Source of the DNA: Saprospiraceae bacterium
Lineage (GTDB): Bacteria > Bacteroidota > Bacteroidia > Chitinophagales > Saprospiraceae
NCBI GenBank assembly: GCA_027488855.1
Contig: JAIYAV010000196.1
Location: 1 to 34,642, forward strand
Direction: 5' to 3'
Length of the DNA stretch: 34,642 nt
Position numbers and translations under genes: made by a program. Under the pieces are notes generated by a model, which made no database searches, had not been told where the DNA came from, and was given only the letters and a program-made list of their open reading frames with translations. Positions 27,178-33,974 of the stretch are shown here, piece by piece. Numbering within the stretch: the stretch's first letter is position 1; every line of letters starts with the position of its first letter.

Positions 27178-27240
27178 AAAGACTGATTACCGGGCTAGAT
27201 TAGTAGTTCAGAAGGCTGCCAAGCGCAGCCTTTCTTTTTT
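27178..27240 (+). ncRNA. candidate small non-coding RNA between promoter box and terminator
   Basis: The segment runs from a TAnnTTTG box to a strong intrinsic terminator in about 60 bases and holds no plausible reading frame with a ribosome site. It could be an independent small RNA or a prematurely ended leader. The distance of about 180 bases to the next gene, which has its own promoter box at 27391, favours an independent RNA. No known RNA family is recognised. Confidence 0.4.
27212..27240 (+). terminator. rho-independent terminator
   Basis: AAGGCTGC-caagc-GCAGCCTT is an 8-bp perfect stem with a 5-base loop (27212-27232), followed by TTTCTTTTTTG. It is the clearest intrinsic terminator on the plus strand in the window, yet no protein gene ends in front of it within 190 bases. 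Confidence 0.75.
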
Positions 27241-27390
27241 GACCAAAGTTACATCGAAATATATCAGGCAGCCACTTTTCTGGATGGGAAAGTGGCTGTT
27301 GTGTTTAGGGTATTTGGAGTCTAGATAAAGTACGCTCCATTTTGAACTCGCCTATAGAGCTGCCATAGCTGTTAGGTACAATTTTTTCCC

Positions 27391-27398
27391 TACCTTTG
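27391..27398 (+). promoter_or_regulatory. -7 box (TACCTTTG) of the ATPase-nuclease gene
   Basis: TACCTTTG matches TAnnTTTG exactly and ends 21 bases before the ATG at 27420, giving a very short leader of about 15 bases. A TTAG about 20 bases upstream may act as a poor -33 box. Confidence 0.5.
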
Positions 27399-27419
27399 TA
27401 ACAAAATTAATCACTCCAC

Positions 27420-28937
27420 ATGCGTATATTCAATACCTCTGGGCCGAATATCCCTGCCAAGCACTATACCTTGTTGCGTGAAGCACTGGTGGAGCAGGGC
27501 ATCCAGATGGTACGAGATGAACGTTATTTCACCATTTGGGCACCGCGCCAGACGGGGAAGAGTACCTATTTTTTGCTCCTCAAAGCAGCCTTGGAAAAAC
27601 AAGGATATGCAGTTGTCAAGATCAATGTGGAGGATTTGATCAACGCATCGCTGGAGACCTTGGTTGCTCGGTTGGAGCAGGAGTTTCGAACCATTGGCAT
27701 CGCCTTAAGCCCCATTGATAGCCTGGGCGATTTGACCAACTTCATCACCAATTTATCCCTTGAAAAATTGGTGCTCATTGTAGATGAAATTGAAGGGCTC
27801 AATCCAGCACTATTGGGGCAATTTTTACACGCCATCCGTAGTCTGTACCACAGTCGCGATCAAAACCCACTCAAAAGCGCCATCTTGGTTGGCGTGAGCA
27901 ACATTGTGGGAGTTATGGAAGACAATGCCAGTCCTTTCAACATCGCTGATACGCTCAATATCCCCTATTTCACGGATGCAGAAACCGGTCAACTCCTCCA
28001 GCAGCACGAGTTGGAGAGTGGGCAAGTTTTTGCCCCTAAAGTAATTGAAGAAATCCGACGCATCACCGCCAATCAACCAGGCTTGGTCAATGGTTTTGCA
28101 CAACAACTGGTGGCCCGCAACCCCGGTAAATCCACGATCAGCTACGAAGATTACCTCCGGGTAGAAGATTGGTACCTGAACGAGGCCATCGATAAAAACT
28201 TTGCCAACATCCTGAAGCAGGCCAAAAAGCATCGGACTTTTTTGGAAAAATTGCTGTTTCGCGAAATCGAAGTCTCTTTTGAGATAGACCGTGAGACGAT
28301 CAAAGCCCTGCATGTCAACGGCCTCATTCGTCGGAATGCTGCTGGGATGGTGGAATTTTGGGTGCCTTTTTACAAAAAGCGGCTTCAAAAAGCCTTTTAC
28401 CCTTATACCAACGGTGAAAAAGACGAGCTGAGCAGTAGTTTGTATGCCCCAGAATTTTTTACTCAAGCGGGCAAATTGGCAATTGACAAACTCATTGACG
28501 CGTACAAGGCTTACGTCAAAAGAAGAGGTTTTTCCGTGTTCCGCGAAAAGGATGAAGCGGGTAATTATACCTCCATCAAAGAAGCCGGGCTCATTTACAG
28601 TTTTGAAACATTCATCGCAGCTTTTTTGCTACAAGCCCAGGGCAAAAGTTACCGGGAAGCGAATACGGGCCTGGGAAAAAGTGATTTGATCCTCAACATC
28701 CAGGGGGAAGAAATTTTATTTGAAAGCAAAAAGTACTATGGTTTTGCCCAGTTTGAGGCGGGCAAAAAACAACTGGCGTATTATGCCGAAAGCCTGGCAC
28801 TTCAGGAGGCAGTGTATTTGGTTTTTGCGCCCAATCACCTGCGGTATCCGGCGCTGGTACACGAGGGGGAAGAAGAAATTCGCGGGGTACACATCACTAC
28901 TTTTTTGATCGATTACGACGAAGAGAAGGATTTTTGA
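27420..28937 (+). CDS. AAA-type ATPase fused to PD-(D/E)XK nuclease domain
   Basis: The protein has 505 aa. The N-terminal ATPase half carries Walker A APRQTGKST (41-49, Ala in place of the first Gly but G46-K47-S48 kept) and Walker B LVLIVDEIEGL near 112-122. After a helical winged-helix-like middle (about 190-330) comes a C-terminal nuclease-like domain with GKSDLILN (D422) and ILFESKKY (E435-x-K437), the D-x13-ExK spacing of PD-(D/E)XK enzymes. This architecture resembles the AAA-ATPase-like/DUF1703 group, which is greatly expanded in Bacteroidota and whose function is unknown; defence or selfish-element roles have been suggested. It is a single gene with its own promoter box and a strong terminator. 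No toxin, methylase or other system partner is adjacent. Confidence 0.85.
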   Translation: MRIFNTSGPNIPAKHYTLLREALVEQGIQMVRDERYFTIWAPRQTGKSTYFLLLKAALEKQGYAVVKINVEDLINASLETLVARLEQEFRTIGIALSPIDSLGDLTNFITNLSLEKLVLIVDEIEGLNPALLGQFLHAIRSLYHSRDQNPLKSAILVGVSNIVGVMEDNASPFNIADTLNIPYFTDAETGQLLQQHELESGQVFAPKVIEEIRRITANQPGLVNGFAQQLVARNPGKSTISYEDYLRVEDWYLNEAIDKNFANILKQAKKHRTFLEKLLFREIEVSFEIDRETIKALHVNGLIRRNAAGMVEFWVPFYKKRLQKAFYPYTNGEKDELSSSLYAPEFFTQAGKLAIDKLIDAYKAYVKRRGFSVFREKDEAGNYTSIKEAGLIYSFETFIAAFLLQAQGKSYREANTGLGKSDLILNIQGEEILFESKKYYGFAQFEAGKKQLAYYAESLALQEAVYLVFAPNHLRYPALVHEGEEEIRGVHITTFLIDYDEEKDF

Positions 28938-28966
28938 GCGGTGGGGAAGGATAGAGTAAGTCCAGT

Positions 28967-28995
28967 GCCCTGCTGCCGCAGGGCTTGGTTTTTTT
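28967..28995 (+). terminator. rho-independent terminator of the ATPase-nuclease gene
   Basis: GCCCTGC-tgcc-GCAGGGC (28967-28984) followed by TTGGTTTTTTT; it lies 30 bases past the stop codon. Confidence 0.8.
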
Positions 28996-28996
28996 G

Positions 28997-29025
28997 AACC
29001 ACCTAAGACATCTAAGGGCATCTTA
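28997..29025. repeat. half copy of the CTTAGG/CCTAAG element
   Basis: ACCACCTAAGACATCTAAGG followed by GCATCTTAGG resembles the right arm of the complete elements at 11576-11680 and 19846-19944 (ACCACCTAAGAAACCTAAGG), with decayed positions and no matching left arm. It follows the terminator, so it again lies at a gene end. Confidence 0.55.
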
Positions 29026-29070
29026 GGGGTCCGTTGGCCTAAGTCTTCTTCCATTCACCAGCGATGGATA

Positions 29071-29088
29071 GGCACTTGTATCAGTGCG
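29071..29088 (+). repeat. half copy of the GTACAAGTCT hairpin repeat
   Basis: Together with the preceding TGGATA (29065-29070), GGCACTTGTATCAGTGCG resembles the right half of the repeat at 3035-3075 (TGGATAGACTTGTACCAGC), with a 2-base insertion. It lies 31 bases upstream of the AT-rich membrane protein gene, whose other side carries a full copy in opposite orientation. Confidence 0.4.
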
Positions 29089-29118
29089 GTGAATTTCTTA
29101 AAACATTAAAACAACCTT

Positions 29119-29565
29119 ATGCTTGAAAGAAATAAATTGAAAATTAAAATCCTGCCAGTTGGAATGATTATACTTTCTATAGCAGCGATTTCTAATGTGG
29201 TTGTCGACTATTTTTCCTTTGGAGTGGCTAATTATTGTTCTGTAATAGTTTCAATAATTGGACTTGTCGGAGGGTATCAATATCTAAAAAATGGTAAGCC
29301 GACAAATTATTTGGTAGAACTTTGGATTATTTTACAAATACCGTACATCGATAAGATAATATTTGCAACCCCAACAAAAACTGAGTACAATAATCCGATA
29401 TTTGACGCAAGCCAAGGCATCAAGAGTGTTTTATATTTACATCTAACATCAGCCGATTCTATGCTTTTAATAGGATTCAATTATCTTCCTTTAATTCTGA
29501 TTGGGGTATTGATTTATTTTAATATTCCATATCTAAAAAAACATGGGCTGTCAAATCCAGAATAA
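29119..29565 (+). CDS. hypothetical multi-pass membrane protein (148 aa), AT-rich orphan
   Basis: I do not recognise a family. The sequence has three or four hydrophobic segments: LPVGMIILSIAAISNVVVDY, then CSVIVSIIGLVGGY, then LVELWIILQIPY, then FNYLPLILIGVLIYFN. A short charged C-terminus (YLKKHGLSNPE) follows. It is probably an inner-membrane protein. Its AT-rich composition resembles the accessory genes at the left end and not its neighbours. Repeat sequences lie on both sides, a half copy upstream and a full inverted copy downstream, which suggests it arrived as a small cassette. No ribosome site is obvious and no partner gene is present. Confidence 0.6.
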   Translation: MLERNKLKIKILPVGMIILSIAAISNVVVDYFSFGVANYCSVIVSIIGLVGGYQYLKNGKPTNYLVELWIILQIPYIDKIIFATPTKTEYNNPIFDASQGIKSVLYLHLTSADSMLLIGFNYLPLILIGVLIYFNIPYLKKHGLSNPE

Positions 29566-29580
29566 GACTTAGTGACTCCT

Positions 29581-29625
29581 GCTAAGCCCCCGCTGATACA
29601 AGCCTCCAGACTTGTACTAATATCC
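29581..29625 (-). repeat. GTACAAGTCT hairpin repeat, copy 2
   Basis: The minus strand starts GGATATTAGTACAAGTCTGG, continues with GCTTGTATCAGC, and ends CTTAGC. It matches copy 1 (3035-3075) at nearly all positions apart from a few substitutions and a short G-rich insertion before CTTAGC. It begins 16 bases past the stop of the orphan membrane protein gene. Confidence 0.6.
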
Positions 29626-29660
29626 TTACGTGTCAATCCCATCCACTGACCCTCTTTTAA

Positions 29661-29702
29661 TAAGAAAAAAACCGCCACCTCTCCAAACGGAAAAGTGGCG
29701 GT
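29661..29702 (-). terminator. rho-independent terminator of the second TonB-dependent receptor gene
   Basis: The stem ACCGCCAC (29671-29678) pairs with GTGGCGGT (29695-29702). Reading on the minus strand, the hairpin is followed by TTTTTTTCTTA. It lies 22 bases past the receptor stop codon. Confidence 0.75.
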
Positions 29703-29724
29703 CATGTTGTAAAACCTCACTCCC

Positions 29725-32466
29725 TTAGAACCGGAAGTTATAAGACAAATTAAAGATCGTTCCCAACTGGCTAAAGTGAGAACCATCGTACGTCGTAGTT
29801 GAATACCGTTGGTTGAAAGTAATCAGGTTAGAGTTGACCTTCAGCGCCGCAGCGTCTTTCAACAGAGTTTCACCTTTTGCATTTTCGGCTTTAAACTCCC
29901 ATTCTGGCAATACATTGAACAAGTTGTTGATGTTCAATGCAATCGTTGATTTTTTGCTCGTCTGGAAAGTAATCGCCAAGTCGGTAACCAATTTGGTTTT
30001 AAACTCGGTGTACAAGTTATCATCCAAACCTTGTTGCTTGAATTTCGTTGGCCCAAATAGCGTATTGCCAAGCGTAAAGATGAAGCGACCAACTTCGTAA
30101 TCCAATCCCAAAATGGTTTTGAACTTGGGACGTGAAGTGAAAAACAAGGCTTCTTGCGTCGCATTTGCCACCGATTGTCTTGCGCCTGCGATCAAAGCTG
30201 GGTTTTTTACTGCACCCACTCGTTCGTTTTGCAGCATGACGTTGCCCGCTAGGCTTACACCCAATTTTCCTGCCCCAAATTTGATGGCACGATAGTTGGC
30301 TACAAAGTCAAGACCGGAAGTTCTGGTGTCCAGCGCATTGACGAAGAAACTGAGGTCAGACAAGTTGTTGGACGACAAAATTTTATCTAGCGGAGTAGTG
30401 CCACCCGTAGACTTGATTTCGGTACTCAAGATGATCCGATCTTTCAGATTGATGCTGAAATAGTCGAGGGTAATGTTGAAGTTAGGCGCAGGTTTGAGCC
30501 CGATCCCCAAGGTGAAGTTGGTTGATTTTTCTGGATCAAGGTTCGGAATGCCCAACAAACGAGCTTCCCGAGAAACGTTGCTCACCAAACCACCTACCTG
30601 AATGCCCTGGCCAGGTACAAAGCTGTACTGTGCCTTTTGGGTATAAATCTGGTGCAGCGTTGGTGCTTTAAAGCCCGTAGAAATAGATCCACGGAGTACT
30701 ACATTGTCATCTGCCAATTTGTAGCGAGAACTGATTTTCCAGACAAAAGCATCCCCAAAGTCGCTGTAATTCTCCAAACGAGCCGTGGCATTGACCAGGA
30801 AGTTTTCGGTAAAATCAAAGGCAAAATCAGCATAAGCCCCAACGTTGTAACGGTTGAAATGGCCCGAGTTGCGTGGGTCGTTGCCTGCAAAGGAATCGGC
30901 ACCACCGTCTTCATAAGAGGCTTCATCACCCACAAGAATGGTGAAATCTTCGGTACGGAACTCCGAGCCAAAGGCAAAGCTAAATATGTTGGAAACGCGC
31001 TTGTTTACGTCGATGTTCCCTACGGCATGGGTAAAGCGGGTTCCACCTGGCCGGAAATTGATCGGGCTGTTCTCGCGGTACTTGAACGTACCATCGGGGT
31101 TAAGGGTGCGGTTGCGGTTTTGCGAATTGCGGACGGTGTAGGTCTGCTGGTTGCCACCAATGGTAAAGCTTACATCGGTATTCCAGCCATTTCTACTCGA
31201 CTTGAACCCGGCAGTAGCATGGTAATCAATGAGGTCACCGTCAAAAGTGGGCACATAACCTACGTATTTTCCATTTACACCAAAGAAATCAGTGAGATAT
31301 GGAAAATCACTCAGGGTACGCCAGTAAGGGGTACGATAGTTGGCAAAGCTGTTGACTTTTTTGAAAATGTAAGCCGCGTTGCCGTACACTTCGCTGTTTT
31401 CGCTGACTTTGCCACCAGTGTTGATCGCAAATTTCATTGCGGTTGTTGCTGGCGAACCATTGATGTTGCCAGCATCGGGACGGTCTTTCAAAAAGGCACG
31501 GACGTCGTTGATGTTGGCACCAAAGTCGGCAGCCTCACCCTCAGCATCTACTGTGCCCGGCCGATTGGCCAAACCAATTTTGGAAAGATCCAGGGTGTAA
31601 TTGAGGAATCCTCTGGCGCCCAGGCGAGCCCCATTGTTGACAGATACCCCAAACATTTCACCGTCGCCTTCACTGGTCATGCCCGTACGCAGGGTTACGC
31701 CACCTTTGTCGACATCCTTTTTCAGGATGATGTTCATTACCCCGGCAATCGCATCCGAACCGTACTGGGCAGAAGCTCCATCGCGCAAGATTTCAACCCT
31801 TTCGATGGCATCTTGTGGAATGGCTGAAATATCCGCACCCGTTTCCCCCCGACCTGGTGAGGTTTGGGTGTACAACAAGGAACTCATGTTTTTCCGTTTT
31901 CCGTTGATCAAAATCAAGGTACGGCTTGGGCCCATGTTGCGGATTTCATACGGGTCGAGCAAAGAGGTTGCATCATTGACGGGCGTTTGGACACTATTAA
32001 AGGATGGAACCCGATAGGTCAAAGCCTTGTCAAAAGTGGTTTGGCCGCTCGCGACCAAATCTTTTGCCCCCAAGATGTCGATGGGCAAAGGTGTGTCGGT
32101 AGAGGTGCGCAAGGTATTGCGGCTACCTACACTGATGACCACCTCATTCAGGTTGGTCACTGCGGATTTGAGGATGAAGTCCAACACTACATCCTGATTA
32201 CCAATGGTTACTACTTGTGCAATCGCTTCATAACCAGTGTAAGAAACATTGATGGTATGGGTTCCAGCTGGCAATGGCATTTCATACATGCCTTCCAGGT
32301 TGGTAATGACTCCAGTGGTGGTACCAGCTACGCTGATGGAGGCAGCAACCAGTGCTTCACCCTTCTCGTCTTTTACAGAACCCTTTAAAGTAGCTTGTGC
32401 CAGCAAAGCACTACTAGTGAGCAGCAGGGCGAACACTACTGAAAAAAAACGTACTCGTTTTTGCAT
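29725..32466 (-). CDS. TonB-dependent outer-membrane receptor with carboxypeptidase-regulatory-like domain
   Basis: The start at 32466 (MQKRVRFFSVVFALLLTSSALLAQ) gives a clean signal peptide and 913 aa; an in-frame ATG 12 codons upstream adds unrelated residues. After cleavage comes TLKGSVKDEKGEALVAASIS, a CarboxypepD_reg-like domain (about 25-105). The plug follows, with TDTPLPIDILGAKDL, the TLILINGKRK beta-strand, and AIERVEILRDGASAQYGSDA (about 120-235). The barrel ends with FNLSYNFRF, whose terminal Phe is typical of BAM-inserted proteins. The plug motif AQYGSDAIAGVMNIIL is the type seen in receptors for siderophores, cobalamin or carbohydrates; the substrate cannot be stated. No SusD, no TonB and no regulator is adjacent. 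Confidence 0.93.
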   Translation of the reverse strand: MQKRVRFFSVVFALLLTSSALLAQATLKGSVKDEKGEALVAASISVAGTTTGVITNLEGMYEMPLPAGTHTINVSYTGYEAIAQVVTIGNQDVVLDFILKSAVTNLNEVVISVGSRNTLRTSTDTPLPIDILGAKDLVASGQTTFDKALTYRVPSFNSVQTPVNDATSLLDPYEIRNMGPSRTLILINGKRKNMSSLLYTQTSPGRGETGADISAIPQDAIERVEILRDGASAQYGSDAIAGVMNIILKKDVDKGGVTLRTGMTSEGDGEMFGVSVNNGARLGARGFLNYTLDLSKIGLANRPGTVDAEGEAADFGANINDVRAFLKDRPDAGNINGSPATTAMKFAINTGGKVSENSEVYGNAAYIFKKVNSFANYRTPYWRTLSDFPYLTDFFGVNGKYVGYVPTFDGDLIDYHATAGFKSSRNGWNTDVSFTIGGNQQTYTVRNSQNRNRTLNPDGTFKYRENSPINFRPGGTRFTHAVGNIDVNKRVSNIFSFAFGSEFRTEDFTILVGDEASYEDGGADSFAGNDPRNSGHFNRYNVGAYADFAFDFTENFLVNATARLENYSDFGDAFVWKISSRYKLADDNVVLRGSISTGFKAPTLHQIYTQKAQYSFVPGQGIQVGGLVSNVSREARLLGIPNLDPEKSTNFTLGIGLKPAPNFNITLDYFSINLKDRIILSTEIKSTGGTTPLDKILSSNNLSDLSFFVNALDTRTSGLDFVANYRAIKFGAGKLGVSLAGNVMLQNERVGAVKNPALIAGARQSVANATQEALFFTSRPKFKTILGLDYEVGRFIFTLGNTLFGPTKFKQQGLDDNLYTEFKTKLVTDLAITFQTSKKSTIALNINNLFNVLPEWEFKAENAKGETLLKDAAALKVNSNLITFNQRYSTTTYDGSHFSQLGTIFNLSYNFRF

Positions 32467-32765
32467 AATTTGGACATTTATGTAGAAAAAAACAGTTACC
32501 ACATTGGAAGTTTATCCATAGTTACCGATGTCGATTATGGAGTCGATGCAGATGTGGAAAGGAAGACCAATGGAGTTTAAAAGTCGCTTAATAACGGGAA
32601 TCAGACCCTGAATTGCGTTTTGTTACTTATAGTTTACACGGGCTAAAATAACATAGAAGTTTGAAACCACCATGTTTTTAATCAAAAAATTAAAACTTGG
32701 CAGAATGACCTGCCCTGCACACGGTATTTGTGAGGGCAGAAAAAGCGCGCTAAAATGCCCTAAGT
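32467..32765. other. 299-base gene-free region between the GH130-like gene and the receptor
   Basis: No reading frame looks real here. One imperfect hairpin (CTGCCCT 32710-32716 with AGGGCAG 32733-32739) lies 27 bases past the GH130-like stop and may end that transcript on the minus strand. The rest should carry the receptor's promoter; I see no exact TAnnTTTG box on the minus strand. Confidence 0.5.
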
Positions 32766-33938
32766 TTACAAATGAAATTTGTTCATAAATGTTTGATTCT
32801 GGTCAATCATTTCGAGGCGCATCTTTAAGCCAGTTGAGGCATCTATTTGATTTTGAGGCGTATTGACCACATAATCCAGCAGGCGATCAAGGGGAATACT
32901 GACCACTCTGACCCGATTGTCCAAATTGGTGTAGTACAGATAAACCTTGTCTTTAAACATGGCCCAACCATTGGAGTGCAACATGCGTAGGGCGGGACTC
33001 GATTTGTCTTTTTCATTTAATTCCAAAAAATGGCCACCAGGTTGGGCGAGAATTTTAGAAGGATTATCCAAATCGGTCAAAAAAACATGCAAAATGTGCC
33101 GCCAACCATAGGAGCTCCGCCGCAAACCCGAGCACAAATGAATCCAACCCAACTCGGTTTTGATCGGGCAAGGCCCTAGGACATAGGCTGGCGTTTCAAT
33201 TTCAGGAAAAGCGATGCCTTTGAGGGTGCTTTCCTCAGTACAGGTGGCATGGGCCCAATCTTCAAAACTATTGATGGTGATTGGGCGCCTGCCCATCCCA
33301 CTTTGCAACTGGTCGATTTGTTGGCTGTACACCATGTATTTGCCATCGATCAGTGCAGGGTGCAACAAACACAAGCGTTGTGCCGAGGCGCTAAAAACCA
33401 AATCGGGTAAACTTTCCCAGTTTTGTAAGTCCTTGGTTCGGGCCACGGCATGATGGAAAGTAGCTGCGGCACTGTTTTGATCTTTTTGGCGGAGGTTGTA
33501 CAAGGCATAAATCCAACCATCTTCATGCGGAGTGAGCCGCAAATTAAAAATGTTGGTGCGCACCGTGGTCATGATCGGGATTACGGTAGGGTAGGTACGA
33601 AAACGAAAACGATCCACCCCCGTGCTGCTTTCGGCCAGAGCGAAAAAGAATTGCCCGTCAAAACTTTGCAAACGGGTCATTAGTGCAATTTTATCCCCCA
33701 CGGTCACTGCACCGGCATTGGCAATGGAGAGCACACCCTGGCGCAACATCAAATTCGGGTTACTTTCAGGATTGAGGTCGTATTGCCAGGTTAGGGGCAA
33801 ATGACCGGTGGTCAGCACAGGATGTACATAGCGATCTAAAACACCATTGCTCAGCCCTTTGTAGTCATTGGAGCGGCGCATTAGGTGTTCGTATTCGGAA
33901 GCGAGTTGGAAGAGTCTGGTTTCGTAAATCGTTTGCAT
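32766..33938 (-). CDS. GH130 family (mannosylglucose phosphorylase-like) protein with altered catalytic positions
   Basis: The protein has 390 aa, the length of GH130 4-O-beta-mannosyl-glucose phosphorylases, with no signal peptide. It keeps the five-bladed propeller landmarks: YEHLMRRSNDYKGLSNGVLD, RYVHPVLTTGHLPLTWQYDL, SNPNLMLRQGV, FFALAESSTGVDRFRF, LRLTPHEDGWIYALY and ARTKDLQNWESLPDL. Several normally conserved sites are changed. The catalytic-acid segment NVYDMRL reads NIFNLRL (N132), the phosphate-contact segment (about TERxD) reads LRQKD, and the NPxLMER segment has Leu for Glu. These comparisons use the family pattern as I remember it. The gene is 36 bases downstream of the thioesterase gene on the same strand and may be its operon partner. 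It could be a non-phosphorolytic or inactive homologue. Confidence 0.78.
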   Translation of the reverse strand: MQTIYETRLFQLASEYEHLMRRSNDYKGLSNGVLDRYVHPVLTTGHLPLTWQYDLNPESNPNLMLRQGVLSIANAGAVTVGDKIALMTRLQSFDGQFFFALAESSTGVDRFRFRTYPTVIPIMTTVRTNIFNLRLTPHEDGWIYALYNLRQKDQNSAAATFHHAVARTKDLQNWESLPDLVFSASAQRLCLLHPALIDGKYMVYSQQIDQLQSGMGRRPITINSFEDWAHATCTEESTLKGIAFPEIETPAYVLGPCPIKTELGWIHLCSGLRRSSYGWRHILHVFLTDLDNPSKILAQPGGHFLELNEKDKSSPALRMLHSNGWAMFKDKVYLYYTNLDNRVRVVSIPLDRLLDYVVNTPQNQIDASTGLKMRLEMIDQNQTFMNKFHL

Positions 33939-33974
33939 AACAAGGCAGCATTTGCTTTTGATGCGGCAAAATAA

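Noticed and set aside
27181-27240. Possible tRNA gene
   Set aside because: The TAGTTCAG word recalls a D-arm but there is no acceptor stem, anticodon arm or T-loop, and the hairpin is a terminator.
30637-31827. 396-residue open frame on the plus strand inside the second receptor gene
   Set aside because: It is antisense to the barrel region of a clear TonB-dependent receptor and its translation has no domain pattern.
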